DNA of 64,000 bases from Vicia villosa (GCF_029867415.1 NC_081186.1:110920128-110984127), one strand, 5' to 3'. Positions 22,411 to 35,427 are shown, counted from the stretch's first letter. The notes: a model not told the origin generated them from the sequence alone. A program made the numbers and translations.

Positions 22411-23760
22411 GATTAATGATAAAACAATTGGGGGCAAAGGAAATGACGTGGACATGTAGTTACACAAGAAAAACGTATAGCAAAAAATTAATTTTACCCA
22501 ATTAAGTTATAACTCTATTTTCTATGCAATGTTATTTTGATTAAATAGTGGAGTCAAAATTGTTAGTGGTCAAATATTCTCTCCTTACTATTAGCTATTT
22601 TTGTTCCACAAAATAAGCCACTAACTATTCTTTTAGCCAAATCACATGTCATTAGTAAACAGATGGAGTTAAAATTTAGAGACTTTTCTTCTGAAATCAA
22701 ATTTGTTGTCAGAAAAAAATATTCCCAGTTTCCTCTCAAATTTCATGTCGGTGTTTCTTCTGTATCTTCCTTATCGTAACTTTGATTTGCACGAAACCAA
22801 TGTCAAAATGATCGGAGGAAAATAAGCAATATTTTCATCAAATTTGAATTCTGTTTTGGGGATGAGGAATCAAAAGAGCAACAATTCCGGATGTGGACGC
22901 AAATCAATATTTTGAAGCATGATAAAGATAGGATTTTGCTCAGGATGATCTTTAAATGCGGTTTCGAAGAAAAATGCCTAAGGTAAGGGCACTTCCCCAT
23001 ACTTATTATAACGAAATCAATAGTTATGTATTAGCGAATAAATCATATAATACATAATTGTTTTGGAGAGAAAAAGAGAATGGAATTATAGTTTTGTTCC
23101 ATAAACTAAATCCCATTAAAAAAAATATAACTACTAGTTTTATATATATTGTGTGTTTAAGTATGAGTATGTGATGTGGATGAACCTTTGTTTGTTTCTA
23201 ATTATTATTTGTGTGGTTGTGATTACGATTGAAAATAGGTGATTATGTAAATTTTAAGATGATGTACTTGATGATGTGATACTATATGGTTGTATGATTG
23301 CCTAACGGGAGGAATTTGCCTAAGGGGCGGAATTTGCATTTGCATCATCAATTCAATGGCATATGCATTGTTTGCCTTAGTGGCGGATTGTCTTTGTGGC
23401 GGGTTATTTTACTCATTGATATGAGATGAATTCTATGTGGTCCCTCAGTGGCGGGCTGGTTATATTCGGATCATTTAGATTTAGGAGCATATATATTCTC
23501 ATATAAATATGATTGTAGAATAAGAATATTGTGGATTTGATTTCGCTTAAGCAATTATATTTTGTATGATTTTTTTTATAATACCATACTATATGTTTTG
23601 TTTAATTTGATATGTAAGATGGAAGAATGACCCCTTACAAATAACATATTAGGTACGAAGAATTTGAAGATATGAAATGACCGTGATAGGATGTTGCCAT
23701 GTGCTCGTGGGAATGATATCAGGTTTTTAATTGAATTTGTAATTTTATAAAAAAGATTAA

Positions 23761-24041
23761 GGGTTAAATGACTTTCACCCCCCTGCAATAGTAGCGAGAT
23801 TCGGTTTACCCCCCTTTTAAAAAAAAAATTGGATTACCCCCTGTAATATTTGGGCACCCCCCTAAACGTGTAAAAACCAGAGGGGAAAATCAAAAAAATA
23901 TATTTTACAGGGGGTAATTTTCCCTCTTAGGGGGTAAAAGACTTACAATTTTAATATTATAGAGGGGTAATGCAATTTTTTTTTAAAAGGGGGGTAAACC
24001 GAATCTCGCTACTATTGCAGGGGGTGAAAGCCATTTAACCC
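23761..24041. mobile_element. Mutator-type MITE with 9-bp target duplication
   Basis: The left end GGGTTAAATGACTTTCACCC is inverted at the right end as GGGTGAAAGCCATTTAACCC. The inverted repeats extend ~70 bp and include CTGCAATAGTAGCGAGATTC. A perfect 9-bp duplication AAAGATTAA (23752-23760 and 24042-24050) supports the Mutator superfamily. There is no coding capacity. Confidence 0.9.
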
Positions 24042-24562
24042 AAAGATTAATGATTTTGAACTTATAATTTTGTTTATACGGACATTTGTTTTATTAGCAA
24101 AATTCTAGAGACGAGTTTATTTTAAAAAAATTTTATTTAATTATTATCATGAATTATTACTTCGTTAAAAGAATATTCATATTTTTAAAAGAAAATGAGA
24201 ATTTTAAATTAATGTGTTGGATTAAAATTTGGGACGTTACAATTGGTATCAGAGCAATAATCCTCGGAGAAATATTTTGGGTTGGGACGAGTGAGTGTGA
24301 CGCTTGCTTTGAATTATGTGTGAATGTTTTGATGTCCTTGTTTTTAGACTTGCTATTATTTTTCTCCTTATTACTAGGATGATCAATAGTTATTTATTTG
24401 TAGTTATAGTATGCTTTGAGTTGTAATTTTGTAATCTATGTGTGTTTGTTATTGTGTTTATGTTTTATAGTTGTAAATATAAAAATGTTTGTTATTGTCT
24501 ACTTGTTTTAATATTTTAGAATCGGTAATTTTGACTTTAATGAAAAAAATATTTTAGCAACT

Positions 24563-24707
<145 letters not shown>

Positions 24708-25127
24708 TAACTATCATATTTATTTGAGATCAGAGTGATTAGAAAAAGTGTGACATTTTTTTAGTTGTTATAAACTTAAATGATCAATTTACATAAATTT
24801 ATACTAAAAAAAAAAAAAAATTGATTATAGTTTTCAATGGTGAATTTAAATAAGAGGAGTTGAATAATTCTAAGGTAGTTTTTTTAAAGTGTTTTCTTGA
24901 TTTATCTCAATCAGTTAGTTTTGAGGATACAATTATTATTTTAGGTAGTAATAATGTAAGTCTTAGAATTATATTTTATTATAACTATTTATTATGTGTT
25001 ATAATATTTTAACTTCGCATCATATTAATGATTTTATTATTGTTTGACTTTATTTATTGAAGAAGTTATATTTTAATATTTTAGATTTTTTAGTTTTGAG
25101 GACGAAACTATTTTAAGGGAGTACGAA

Positions 25128-25467
25128 TGTAACTTCATGATATTTTATATATATTAAATATATCTTTTTAATAATATTTTATTGATTGATTATTTAATCA
25201 ACAATATGTCTTATGATTATAGTTAAATTTTATTTTTTATAGCTATTGTTATATTTTAATTATTTATCTTATAAATAATTAACTTGAGAAATTAGTAATA
25301 TTATAACTATATAATTATTTGTGTCAACATTTTATATTTTTAAATATAATAATATTTTAAATTGAGTGATTTTAGAAATATTAGTTTAATTATGATACAT
25401 GTAAAATAAAATGAATAATTAAGTATTTGTTATGGTAATTGAGTTTATTACTTTATATGGAAAAATA
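25128..25467 (+). repeat. 3' LTR of the chromovirus-type element, truncated
   Basis: Starts TGTAACTTCATG and matches the 5' LTR with substitutions and one ~60-bp deletion, up to TATGGAAAAAT at ~25467, where LINE 1 starts. Confidence 0.78.
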
Positions 25468-25529
25468 GCTGTTAGTTTTGTGATCTTTTATTGGCGATTT
25501 TCCTCTACTCTCTCTCTAGAAAGGGGTTT

Positions 25530-27465
25530 ATGTCAACAACGACTTCCATGAAAGGCAAAGTTTCTCAAGGCAAAGCAGGGTGGACGACGGTGGGGAGGAG
25601 GCTTTTTCGAAAGTGGGTTCAACAATGGGACACATTCTCGTCGACAGAGATGGAAAAGAAGATTTCGGTGGTTTCTATTTTCGTTTCAAACTTTCCAGAT
25701 TTTGTCAAAGCCAAGGAACTGTTTGACATTTTCGGCGTCATTGAGGAGGTTTTGGAAGTGTCTATTGCTCCTCGGATGAATAAATGGGGGAAACGATTTG
25801 GTTTCGCAAGGTTCATTGAGGTCGAAGACGCGCGTTTACTCGCTGTTAAGTTGGATAATGTGGTGATAGGGGAGACGAAGATTCATGCTAGCATTCCTCG
25901 TTATGAGAGGAAAGTTCTTGTAGCTGATGTAGGGAAGTTTAAAGGAGGGGGTCATCGTCAGGTTTTCATCGAAGGCTTGAAGCGGAGATGAAGCATCCTA
26001 ACAGAGTTTCAGCGGGCGGTTGGAAGGATCATAGATCTTTCATTGATGTCGTGGCTGAAAGATTTCCTGAGGCGACTTTCAAAAACCAAGTGGAGAAGAA
26101 AGTTTCCCTCGAGTTTAATTCGAAGTCGGAGGTTTATGACAGATTATTTAAAGCGTGGGTTGGTATTTTACGGTGCCCGGGCTCTGCGTCTGGGATTCAA
26201 CAGTGTGTCGGAAGAGCGGGGTTTTTTCGCTCTCAAAGTAACACCGTTAGGGGCGAATACGTGTCTTCTGGAGGGTCTGGAGAAGGGAGTATTGGAAGAG
26301 TTTTTGAAAGATGGTGCTTCATGGTGGGAGGAATGGTTCCTGGATATTGCAAAATGGGGGGACGTTGACTCGAGTAGAGCTGTGTGGATTGATGTTTTGG
26401 GAATTCCTGTCTTGGCTTAGAACGCGGAGTTTTTCGTGATGTTAGCCAACTTACTGGGTTCTTTTATATGTATCGATAAGAACACTTCTGATGGTATTTC
26501 GATGGATATGGAAAGGATTCAAATTAAGCTTGATTTTTGTTCTATTTTACCGAGTTCGTTGGAGGTCTTGATCGATGGGAAATCCTTTACGTTGCTGATC
26601 AGAGAAGAGTGTCCGTCGAGGATTCGTCATTTTTTAGGTACGACTCAAACTCCCTCCTTTGTATTGGAAGCCTCGTAATCGATTGACTCAAACTCCCTCC
26701 TTTGTGAGATAAGTGTTAATTTAGCTGCAGAGGAGGGGTTGAGGATTGACTCAGGGGCTGGAGTGGATATTCCTTGTGTTGTGCCAGAATTGTGTTCTGT
26801 ATTTTCTGCAGGGAGTGTCGATGCTGCTTGTATTTTGGCGGTAGATGCAAACTAGAGTATGAGTACTACAGTGGCGGGGAGCAAAAAGTATGTGGAGGGT
26901 CTCTTTGATAGTATGGTTCGGTCTGTTGGAAAGGCTGCGGGTAGGAAATGTTTGAGTCATGGTTCAAATAATTCTTGCTCAGGGGGAAGACGGTTTCAGA
27001 AGTTGGATTCTCTTTAGTTTTGAGGAAGAAATTTTTTTATCCAAAGAGTGTGAGATTTAAAAAAATGGTGGAGCTTAGTGGGGGCGCTATTTGAACAATA
27101 ATAAAAAAAACTATGTGAAGAAAAGCAAGGGGAAGGAGAAGGATGCTATTATTAAGAAGGATAAAGGAGGAATAAATTCGGAAGGGGTGGAAGGTGAAAC
27201 TAAGGTGTCGGATTCGAAACAAGGGAAGGAGGAAGATGTTTGTTAAGAAACTCATTCGGAGAATTCCCTCATAGGAGCGAATAATGTTAAACAATGGGAG
27301 AATGTTAATAAAGATGCAGGTGAAAGATTGTGGACGACGTTTGAAAACACGGGGATGGGAAACATGAAGGAGCGGACCAACGTTTCTATGAAATTGGGGG
27401 TTTTGGAGAAAGATGAGATAGTGAGTGAAGTGGTAAGGAAGGAGAAAAATCCTCTTGTTCAATGA
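25530..27465 (+). pseudogene. LINE 1 ORF1 (RRM and DUF4283-like), broken
   Basis: Start at ATG 25530 (MSTTTSMKGK). Residues ~50-135 form an RNA-recognition motif with RNP2-like SIFVSNFP and RNP1-like KRFGFARF, followed by IHASIPRYER. A TGA at 25989 and a frame change lead into a DUF4283-like part: FALKVTPLGANTCLLEGL, WIDVLGIPVLA, a stop at 26418, then NLLGSFICIDKNTSDG. A low-complexity basic linker with further stops ends at TGA 27463-27465, which overlaps the ORF2 ATG. In intact relatives this protein is thought to bind the element RNA. Not functional here. Confidence 0.8.
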
Positions 27466-30400
27466 TTATCGTTTCTTTTAATATTAGAGGGGAGGCAGTG
27501 CTCTAAAAAGAAGAAGGATTAGTTCTATTATCAAGAAGGGAGAAGCGGATATGGTTTTGATTCAAGAAACAGAAACTTCTAAAATGGAGGATTTTTTAGC
27601 AAAGAGTATGTGGAGAAATGTAGATGTTGGTTATTCGTATTCAAACCCGGTGGGATTATCGGGAGGGATTTTAACATTGTGGAGGAATGATAGGATGGAA
27701 GTTTTACATAGTTTCAAAGGAGAGGGTTATTAAGGGGTTAAAGTTTTATGGAAGGGCTTTGTCTATTATGTGGTGTATGTGTATTCCTCTTGTTTCCTAG
27801 TCAAGAAGAAAGAGTTGTGGGTTAACTTGTTGAATTTGAAAAATGGGTGTACCGTGTACGAATGGCGAATGGCTAGTATGAGGTGATTTCAATGCGACTA
27901 AAAAGAGGGATAAAAGGAAAGGGCGATCGGAAAGGGAGTTGGATAACGGGGTGGATCTTTTTTATAAATTCATTGAAGATAGTGGGTTGGTGGATGTGCC
28001 TTGTAAAGGAAAAAATTTTACTTAGTATAGTGGAGACGGAAGGTCCATGAGTAGAATAGATCGGTTTCTAGTGTCGGATGTGATTGTAAATAGATGGGGA
28101 GTAGTAGGTCAACTTGCTGGAAAAAGAGACATTTCAGATCATTGTCCGGTTTGGTTAGTGTTGGATAAGATTGATTTGGGTCCTAAACCATTTAAGTTTA
28201 ATAATGAATAGTTTTCTTTTAAGTCGTTCATCCCGTTTGTTGAGAAGGAATGTAAAGAGATGGAGGTTGAAGGAAGAGGAGATTTTGTTCTTAAAGAAAA
28301 ACTTAGAAGGCTTAAATAGAGGTTAAAGTGGTGGAATATTTCGGTTTTTAGTAAGATTGATTTGGAAATGGAAGATATTGTGAAGGACATCAATGGTGGG
28401 GATTCAATGTTAGAAGAATGTTTGGAGGATTTTATTGATGAAGCCCTTAATGAAAGGAATGTTACTAATAAAAGGATTTGGTTAAATTTGAGGATAAAGG
28501 AGAATATGCTAGTTTAAAAGTCAAGACTTAGATGGCTAAACAAAGGAGATTCAAATAGTAGTTTTTTTCACAAAGTGGTGAAGGAAAGAAGAAGATACAA
28601 TCACATAGGGCCTTTAATCTCTCAAGGAGTTTTGGTGGATAAGGTGGAGGAGGTGAGGGAGGTAGTGAGAAATCATTTTGAAAAAAAATTCGTCGAGACG
28701 GATTCGGATAGAATGCTTCTAGACGGAATATCATTTAAAAGTATTAGTCTCGAGGATAATTTGTATCTTGAAAGTCCTTTTCTTCTTGATGAAATCAACA
28801 AAGCTATTGGGTGTTGTGGTAGTTCAAAGAGTCCGGGACCGGATGGATTTTCTTTTATGTTTATTAAAAAGTGTTGGCATATTATTGAGGAAGATTTTGT
28901 GAGGTATCTTAATTATTTCCATGCCGGCGGTAGAATCTCAAAGTAGATTTTTTCCTCTTTTTTGTCTTTGGTTCCTAAGTCTCTGAATCCTATTTCTTTG
29001 GATGACTATAGGCCTATTTGTTTGGTGGGATGCATGTACAAGATCATATCCAAAATCTTGGCGGGAAGATTGAAAAAAGTGCTCCACTCGATTATAGCTC
29101 CGTGTCAAAGTGCTTTCGTGCCGGGGTAGACAACTTCTTGATGGGGTGTTGGTGGCAAATGAGGTTGTGGATTTTGTTAAGAAAGTGGGGAGGGGCTGTC
29201 TTTTATTCAAAGTGGATTTTGATAAGGCTTATAATAAATTATCTTGGAATTTTCTTAGATACTTATTGAGACTGATGGGTTTTGGCGATAAATGGAGGAG
29301 ATGGATGGAAATGTTGGTGTTTCAAAGCGATATGTCTGTTTTGGTCAATGGGTGTCCGACAAAGGAATTTAGTGTTGAAAAGGGTTTATGACAAGGGGAT
29401 CCATTATCTCCTTTTATTTTTGTTTTGATAGCCGAGGGGCTAGCGGGTCTTGTGTGGAAATCGGTGGAGATTAGATAATATGGAGGTATGGGAATTAATG
29501 GTAGTAGTGTTATCGATGTTCTTCAATTTGCAGATGATACTTTATTGGTGGGTGAAGGATCATGGAAACAAGTGTGGGGAATTAAAGTGGTGTTAAAAGC
29601 TCTTGAGCTTGTGTCGGGTCTTGGAATCAACTATCATAAAAGTAAGTTGATTGGGATCAATGTGAATAATAATTTCTTGGACGCCGCCTCCTTTGTTCTC
29701 TTTTATAAAATGGAGGGTAGTACTTTTTATTTTCTTGGGATAACTATTGGGTGTAATGTGAGAAAATATTCATCTTGGATTCTTCTTTTGTCCTAGATGA
29801 AGAAGCGCCTTGCGGGTTGGAAAAATCGATTTCTTTAGTTTGGGAGGAAGGATTACTCTCTTAAAGTCTATTCTTAGTTTGATCACTATTTTCACAATGT
29901 CTTTTTATAAAATGCCGGTTATCGTGGCCAAGGAGTTTACGAGGCTTCAAAGTAACTTTCTTTGGGGTGGTGGAGTGGAAGATGATAACAGGAGAATCCA
30001 TTGGGTGAGTTGGAAGAATGTATGTCTTTCAGTTGAGAAAGGGGGGCTTGGCATAAAAAACATGTTAGATTTCAACATGGCGCTTTTAAACAAATGGAGA
30101 TGGAAGATTATTAATGGGGAGGTATTTCTTTGGCTCAATTTGTTGAAAGCTCGGTATGGTGACGTATCCTTGAAAGTGTTTTTGTGGAGGTATGTTTTAT
30201 TATGTCCATGATTCTTCTTCTTTTTCTTCCTCGTCTACTTCTACTCCTTCTTCTCTTTGGTGGAAAGATTTGATGTCGGTTGGGAAAAGTTTAGGAGACG
30301 ATCCTATAGTGTCTCATTGTAGCTTTAAGGTTGGGAATGGTTTTTCTACTCCGTTTTGGGAAGCAAAGTGGAAGGGGGGGGGTGTTTGCTTGAAAGAAAA

Positions 30401-31232
30401 ATTTCCAGACTTATACTTGGTTTCTTTGTTGAAACAACTGTCGATAGCGGGAATGGGTGGATGGGTTAACGGAGTTTGGAGATGGGGGAGTTGTGGAATT
30501 TTATTGGCTCATCTTACCGACCCATTATTAAGGTCGTTTTTTTTGTCTTTCCGGAATTTCCTTGAAGATGGAGGCCCAGCTTTACAAGGGAAGGATATCA
30601 TTATTTGGAATATTTCGGGTGATGGTGTTTTCTCTGTTGCGTCTTGTTATGGACATTATGTCGGGAAGCGCATCCCGTTTGGTCCTTTTAATAAGAATGA
30701 TGGTGTGTTATCTTTGATTTGGAAGTTGGATATTCCTTTCAAAATTAAAGCTTTTGGTTGGAGACTTTTTGTGAATAGACTTCCGACAAAAGATTTACTT
30801 TCTTGTAGGAAAATAGCTTTGTCTTTGGAAAATACTTTATGTGTTTTTTGTGGGTTACATCCAGAAAGTCGGGACCATTCATTTTTTTTTTTGTGCAAGA
30901 GGGTGGAGTTGGTTTGGGGGGAGGTTTCTTTTTGGGTGGGAAAGCCGTTTGGGAACTTGGAAGAGGAATGTTAATCGTGCTTTATGGATTGGATCTCTTT
31001 TTGTAAAAAGAAAAATGTGAAAGAAGGAAAATTAGGAATGGTATGGTTAGCTATAGTGTGGATTATTTGGTTAACTAGGAATGGTGTTTGTTTTCGAATG
31101 AGGCTTGGAATGTGAATAATACGGTTTGGAGCATTAAAGTTTTAATTTGGAAGTGGTCTTTTATAGGAGAAATTACTCATCCAATTTGTAGTTTCTACGA
31201 ATTCAACAAGGATCCCTTGTTATTTCTTTCAT
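27462..31232 (+). pseudogene. LINE 1 ORF2 (endonuclease and reverse transcriptase), broken
   Basis: ATG 27462 begins an endonuclease/exonuclease/phosphatase-type domain: FNIRGE, IQETETSKMED, SRIDRFLVSD and SDHCPVWL near 28130. The reverse transcriptase follows: GPDGFSFMFIKKCW at ~28838, DYRPICLVG at ~29010, FKVDFDKAYNKLSW at ~29207, and FADDTLLVGEG at ~29527 carrying the catalytic FADD. The C-terminal zf-RVT region (IKAFGWRLFVNRLPTKDLLS, CVFCG) lies at ~30740-30860. In-frame stops occur at several points (for example ~27481, 28209, 28317, 28516, 28944, 29388, 29476) plus frameshifts, so it is dead. The order fits plant L1 clade elements. Confidence 0.85.
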
Positions 31233-31320
31233 AAGAGAATTGGCTTGTAATTTCGTTCCTTCTTTTGTAGGCGGGATTTCTCCGATTTGTGTGTAAACAG
31301 GTTTTGAGAACCCTTAAAAA

Positions 31321-32079
31321 AAGAAACAAACTCAACACAACATTCTCTCTGAATTTTTCTGATTTCTTTTTATTACTATTTTTTATTGTTTTATAAGATT
31401 TTACTCTTTAAAAAAAGGATAGCTACGATAAAAGGTATTCTTGAAAAACAATCTTTAAGTATATATTTTGTATATCAAGCTTAAATGTTATATGAGTTTC
31501 AAAATATCGGTGTTAATTGTAATTAACATTTCCTATCTTTGTAGCTAGGATGGACATTAGTTCGGACGGTTTTGGACACAATATCTTTTCAGTCCAAACC
31601 GCTGTTTAATTATAGAGACCCACTTTTGTCTGTTTAAATTGTACGGGTTATTCATTTTCCGATCACTGGTTGCCTGTTGTCTATTTCAAATTGTATGGGT
31701 TATTTATTTCCGGATCATTGGTTGCCTATTTGAAATAGAAAACATGCAATTTAAATAGAAAAGTGGTTCTCTATAATTAAACCGCGATTTGGGCCGAATG
31801 CCCAAAATAGTCCGAACCAATGTCCACCCCTCCCTATAAAGATAGGGAAACAATAATTTTAATTAATACATTATAGACGATATTTTGAAGCCCATGTAAC
31901 ATCTAAGCTTGATAAACAAAATATACTTAACGATTAATTGTTCATGCATATACATTATCAATATCTTTGAGGATTTGACTTATAAAACAATAATGAACAT
32001 GAAAAAAAAGAAGCAATAAGAAGAGATAAGAAAATTTCTGAGGGAATCGTTGTGTAGTGGGGAGTTTGTTTCTTTCTTC
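31321..32079. repeat. 0.76-kb imperfect inverted repeat upstream of F-box copy D
   Basis: The arms pair from AAAGAAACAAACTC (31321) and GAGTTTGTTTCTTT (ending ~32075) inward through TTCAAAATATCG / CGATATTTTGAA, GTCCAAACC-type and TGTTTAAATTGT / GCAATTTAAATA, with a centre near 31690-31700. Identity is uneven, roughly 75-85 %. The stretch TAGGATGGACATTAGTTCGG at ~31546 and its inverse at ~31820 would by itself look like a hAT MITE end, but pairing continues well outside it. No coding frame. It abuts the LINE 1 tail. Confidence 0.72.
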
Positions 32080-32082
32080 GCC

Positions 32083-32135
32083 CTATAAATCGGGTCTGTC
32101 ATAAAAGCGTAGATGTGTGATACAGAGAGATTAAC
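32083..32135 (+). promoter_or_regulatory. Putative TATA promoter of F-box copy D
   Basis: CTATAAATCG at 32083 lies ~30 bp upstream of a possible leader and ~120 bp upstream of the F-box-like coding sequence. It sits immediately outside the inverted repeat. Motif-level evidence only. Confidence 0.35.
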
Positions 32136-32204
32136 ATGAATGTTGAATGCGTTGATATCACATCTAATTCCAAGTTGCTTGCCTGCTTCTCCCTCAAGAC
32201 TTAA

Positions 32205-33232
32205 TGTTTCATATCTTTACTATGGTTCCTCCTCTCTATCTGTTTAACTCTGCAAGGTATGTATGCAAATCTTGGGCTGCTATTATAGACACCCCTTTTT
32301 TGTTGAAGTGTGTCAACGCCTCAGGGCACATTCCAAACCTTGTCTTATTTCTTGGAATTTAAAGATTATGTGAATGACCAATTTGAAAGGAATGATTTGG
32401 GAACACTTAGAAAAATGGGAAGTTTAATCAATACTTGTGATGGCATATTGCTGCTTTCAAGGGAAGCTAGTCTTTTTGTTGTGAACCCCATCCTCAAGTA
32501 CTGGCTTAGAATTCCTCCTTTACCCACTTGTCAGCATGGTCAATCTACTCTAGTACGCTTTCCTTGCACTACCAAATTTAAGCTTTTCCATGCATGTATC
32601 CTTCAGATTCCAAGTGCTTCTTGGTATGTTTTCTATATGCTAAGAACTGGAATTGATAGCTCATGGAAAGAGATAGCTAGGAAAAAAGGATTGCATTTTT
32701 CATGGTGGCCACTTTATAGTGGAGACAACGATCTTTACTGGATAGCAAATGAGGAAGTGATTGTGATGGATGTTGACAAGGAAATTATTGTTCGTGAATG
32801 CCGACTTCCTCAATTTTACAAGAATTCCCATGTCCTCCTATAATAACCTATTCTAGCACATCTTCGATACTTTTATCGAAGGGCAATTGTCTTTCTTGTT
32901 TTGTGACTATAAATTCTTATACAACACATCAAATCTATATTTTGGATTTTTATTCAAGAAAATGGTGGCTTTATCATGAGATGGGGCCTTTTGATTATAT
33001 GGATGTTTGTGGTCATAATCTTAATCCTAGAAGTGTATCATTTCGTTTGTGGATCAACAATCAAATTATCTTTCGAGTAGGTATGTATCAAAATCATTCA
33101 CGCAAAAACATTTATTTTGGTTACAATGTGAAGACCAAACAATTGACAAAGATTGAGGATATTGAGGTGGGGGATTTTGAAGTATGGCTTCACACTAACA
33201 CTCTAGTTTCTCTTCCAACTACTCCTGCATAA
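32205..33232 (+). pseudogene. F-box protein pseudogene, copy D (most complete copy)
   Basis: An F-box-like motif (PPLYLFNSARYVCKSWAAII, ~32222-32290) is followed by a frame change near 32320. The associated domain then runs LEFKDYVNDQFERNDLGTL, GILLLSREASLFVVNPILKY, WYVFYMLRTGIDSSWKEIAR and VIVMDVDKEIIVRE. Another frame change near 32815 is followed by INSYTTHQIYILDF, FDYMDVCGHNLNPRSV and the complete tail FEVWLHTNTLVSLPTTPA with TAA at 33230-33232. Full family members recruit substrates to SCF E3 ligases through SKP1 binding by the F-box. Two frameshifts and a poor N-terminus make this copy a pseudogene. It gives the reference for judging copies A, B and C. Confidence 0.85.
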
Positions 33233-33757
33233 CTATATTTCTTGGTATAGTATATGTAATGCTATTATTTATATTATTCTTTGCTGAAAAACAAGTCTTT
33301 ATGTTTCGATTTTGAAAAACAAGTATTCCACTGCTTTTTGTAATCTGTCGTGGGTTGAAAAATTGAATTTTTCTCACTCATGACCTGAAATATTCATGGA
33401 TTTTGTAGAAAAAAATGTTGACTTTACATTTTATATATTGATATACTTTCTGATCATCTGATTTTTTAGATGAAGTTTCTTTTATGGAAACATACAAGTA
33501 TTATGTTGGAAAGAGGATTAGATCATGTTGTTTAAATTTTCTGTTTGAAAATTTTCCATGCAAGTATTTGTGTTGAAGTTATGTTTGAAAATCATTTTGA
33601 AGACTCTTTCTTTCCTGTCATCGTGTATATTTATGTTGAGCCATGATTTTCATCTAAATAACATAGTTGATGCCAAACAGTGTAGAAACTTGATTTTAAC
33701 AAAAAGTGATTTAAACTTAATGTGATTGATATTTGGATACTCTAATTAAAAATTTAA
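33233..33757. other. 3' spacer of copy D with the empty hAT site
   Basis: Parallels 16732-17910 but without the hAT element: GGATACTCTAATTAAAAA runs through uninterrupted at ~33735. No gene. Confidence 0.65.
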
Positions 33758-33772
33758 TTTAAAAGTAGGGAT

Positions 33773-35427
33773 TCAAGGTCTTTTGCTAAGGTTGTTGCAG
33801 GGTCTGCAAATATAACAAGCAAGGTCGATAGTCTCATTCCGAGCCTTGTGTTCAATTCGTGTGAGAAAAGAAGACAGAGGCTGAAGAAGGCTTTCGTGGG
33901 CATATCTTTGATTCCCGGAGCGGCGTACAATATTCAGGTTCACATGGAGATGGAGGGTATTCACGCAATCAAGGTCAGTCCTCTTGGGGGGCAACTTATG
34001 TTTGCTGGAAGAACTGGAAGCAGGGTACATCGAGGATTTTCTAGGGCTAAAAGACAATTGGTGGAATACGTGGTTTAGCGAAATCAAAAGGTGAGAGTTA
34101 GGAGTGGTGGATGAGTTTAGAGAGGTGTGTTTGAGGATCTACGGAATTTCGGCTTTAGCATGGCACTCGGATTTCTTTATTAAACTGGCAGAGGTGTGGG
34201 GTTCTTTCATTTGCATAGATGAAAAAACCGCTGATGGCAAAGTGATGGATGTCGCGCGTGTGATGCTAAGAGTTCCTTTGGCTACGTCTTTCCCGAATTG
34301 TATATCTATTAGCATCGACGGTGTCTTGTTCAAGGTCACAGTGAGAGAAGATGCTATGGGAATCGTTCGATCTAGTCCAGGTATTCCGACTTCTCTATCT
34401 TCTGTTTCTGAATCATCGGAATACGATGATTTCATCTGTGATAATAGTTTAGAGGTAGGAGACGACCTCAACACTTTTTGTTCCGAAGATAGTATTCATC
34501 AGTTTTCCTCTGGTTTGGAGACTCTTAGTAAGAAAAGTTCCTGTGGCGGTAATAAGAATGAAACTGACGGCGGTGATGTTGTTCTTTTAACTCCTCTTGT
34601 TGTTTGGAATAAAAAGGAGAAATGTTACTCGCAGCAGGAGAAAAAAGTTGTAACAGAGATGGTAGGTAACGTTGGGAGTTCTCTCGACAATAGTAGCTTG
34701 AACATTCTGGAGGGTTCTAATTTTAAGGAGTGGCAGCATATGGAGGTGGTCGGTGGGCTAGGTTTCGGTGGAGATATGGAGGTTCCGGTGAGTGAGGAGG
34801 CAGAGGGGGTTGTAAAAAGTGTAAGAAAGGTTGTTTCGATGGCGAGTTGGAAAGAATAAGGGAGAATAGTGGGGAGGAAACAGGGTAAGTAGTTAGGCAG
34901 GGGGTCGATTTTTCGGCACATAGTTTTGATCAAACCGTGGTGGGATGTTCCTTAAGCATCAGGGAGGTCCTTTGATTCACAAAGGGAGTAAAAAGATAAG
35001 GTGGAAGAATGTTAATGGGGTGGGAGGTGCGGGTAATTTGAGTTCGGGGAAAGGCAGCTATAGGCATAAAAAGGGAAAGAGTTTTGTCCTTGGAAATAAG
35101 AAGGATAAAAATTCTTTGGCGTCCAATGTTAATAAAAAAGGTTCTCTTTTGAAGCATAATATTAAGGAAGCGGAAGATGACGATAGTGAGAGAGTGTCGG
35201 TGTGTTATGGTAATCAAAAGGAAGAGTCCGATATACAAAGAAATAATGTTAGACAATGGGATTTTTTGGAGAATGATGCTCCGGGAAAACTTTGGTCGGC
35301 TATTGTTGCTTTAGGGGTGGTGGACGCGGAAGGAAGAGAAAAGCTTATTAGTAGAATCGTGGATTTGGAAAAAGGAGGAGGTAGAGGTGGAATGGTAAGG
35401 AAGGAGAATAAAATGGTGTCTCAATGA
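33773..35427 (+). pseudogene. LINE 2 ORF1 (DUF4283-like), 5' truncated
   Basis: Open from the truncation with SFAKVVAGSANITSKVDSLI and FNSCEKRRQRLKKAFVG, then a frameshift near 34000 and an in-frame TGA-region break around 34080-34100. It continues as VCLRIYGISALAWHSDFF and GSFICIDEKTADGKVMDV to a stop at 34857. The remaining basic, glycine/serine/lysine-rich linker (34945-35427) ends in TGA, overlapping the ORF2 start. Similar segment order to LINE 1 ORF1 shows these are related elements. The RRM is missing. Confidence 0.78.

Larger units (their letters stand above)
25468..31323 (+). mobile_element. L1-type LINE 1, decayed
   Basis: About 5.85 kb, with ORF1 (RRM plus DUF4283-like) followed by ORF2 (endonuclease, reverse transcriptase, zf-RVT), ending in a short A-rich tail (CCTTAAAAAAAG at ~31313). 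It is a divergent relative of LINE 2 and extends further 5'. Both ORFs carry many stops and frameshifts. It inserted into the 3' LTR of the chromovirus-type element. The right edge touches an inverted repeat, and no clean target duplication is visible. Confidence 0.88.

Noticed and set aside
25491..25529. Upstream extension of the LINE 1 ORF1 frame
   Set aside because: No ATG; the first ATG in frame is at 25530.
31546..31835. Stand-alone hAT MITE inside the second inverted repeat (TAGGATGGACATTAG ends)
   Set aside because: Pairing of the arms continues more than 200 bp outside these ends and no 8-bp duplication is visible, so I report the larger inverted repeat instead.
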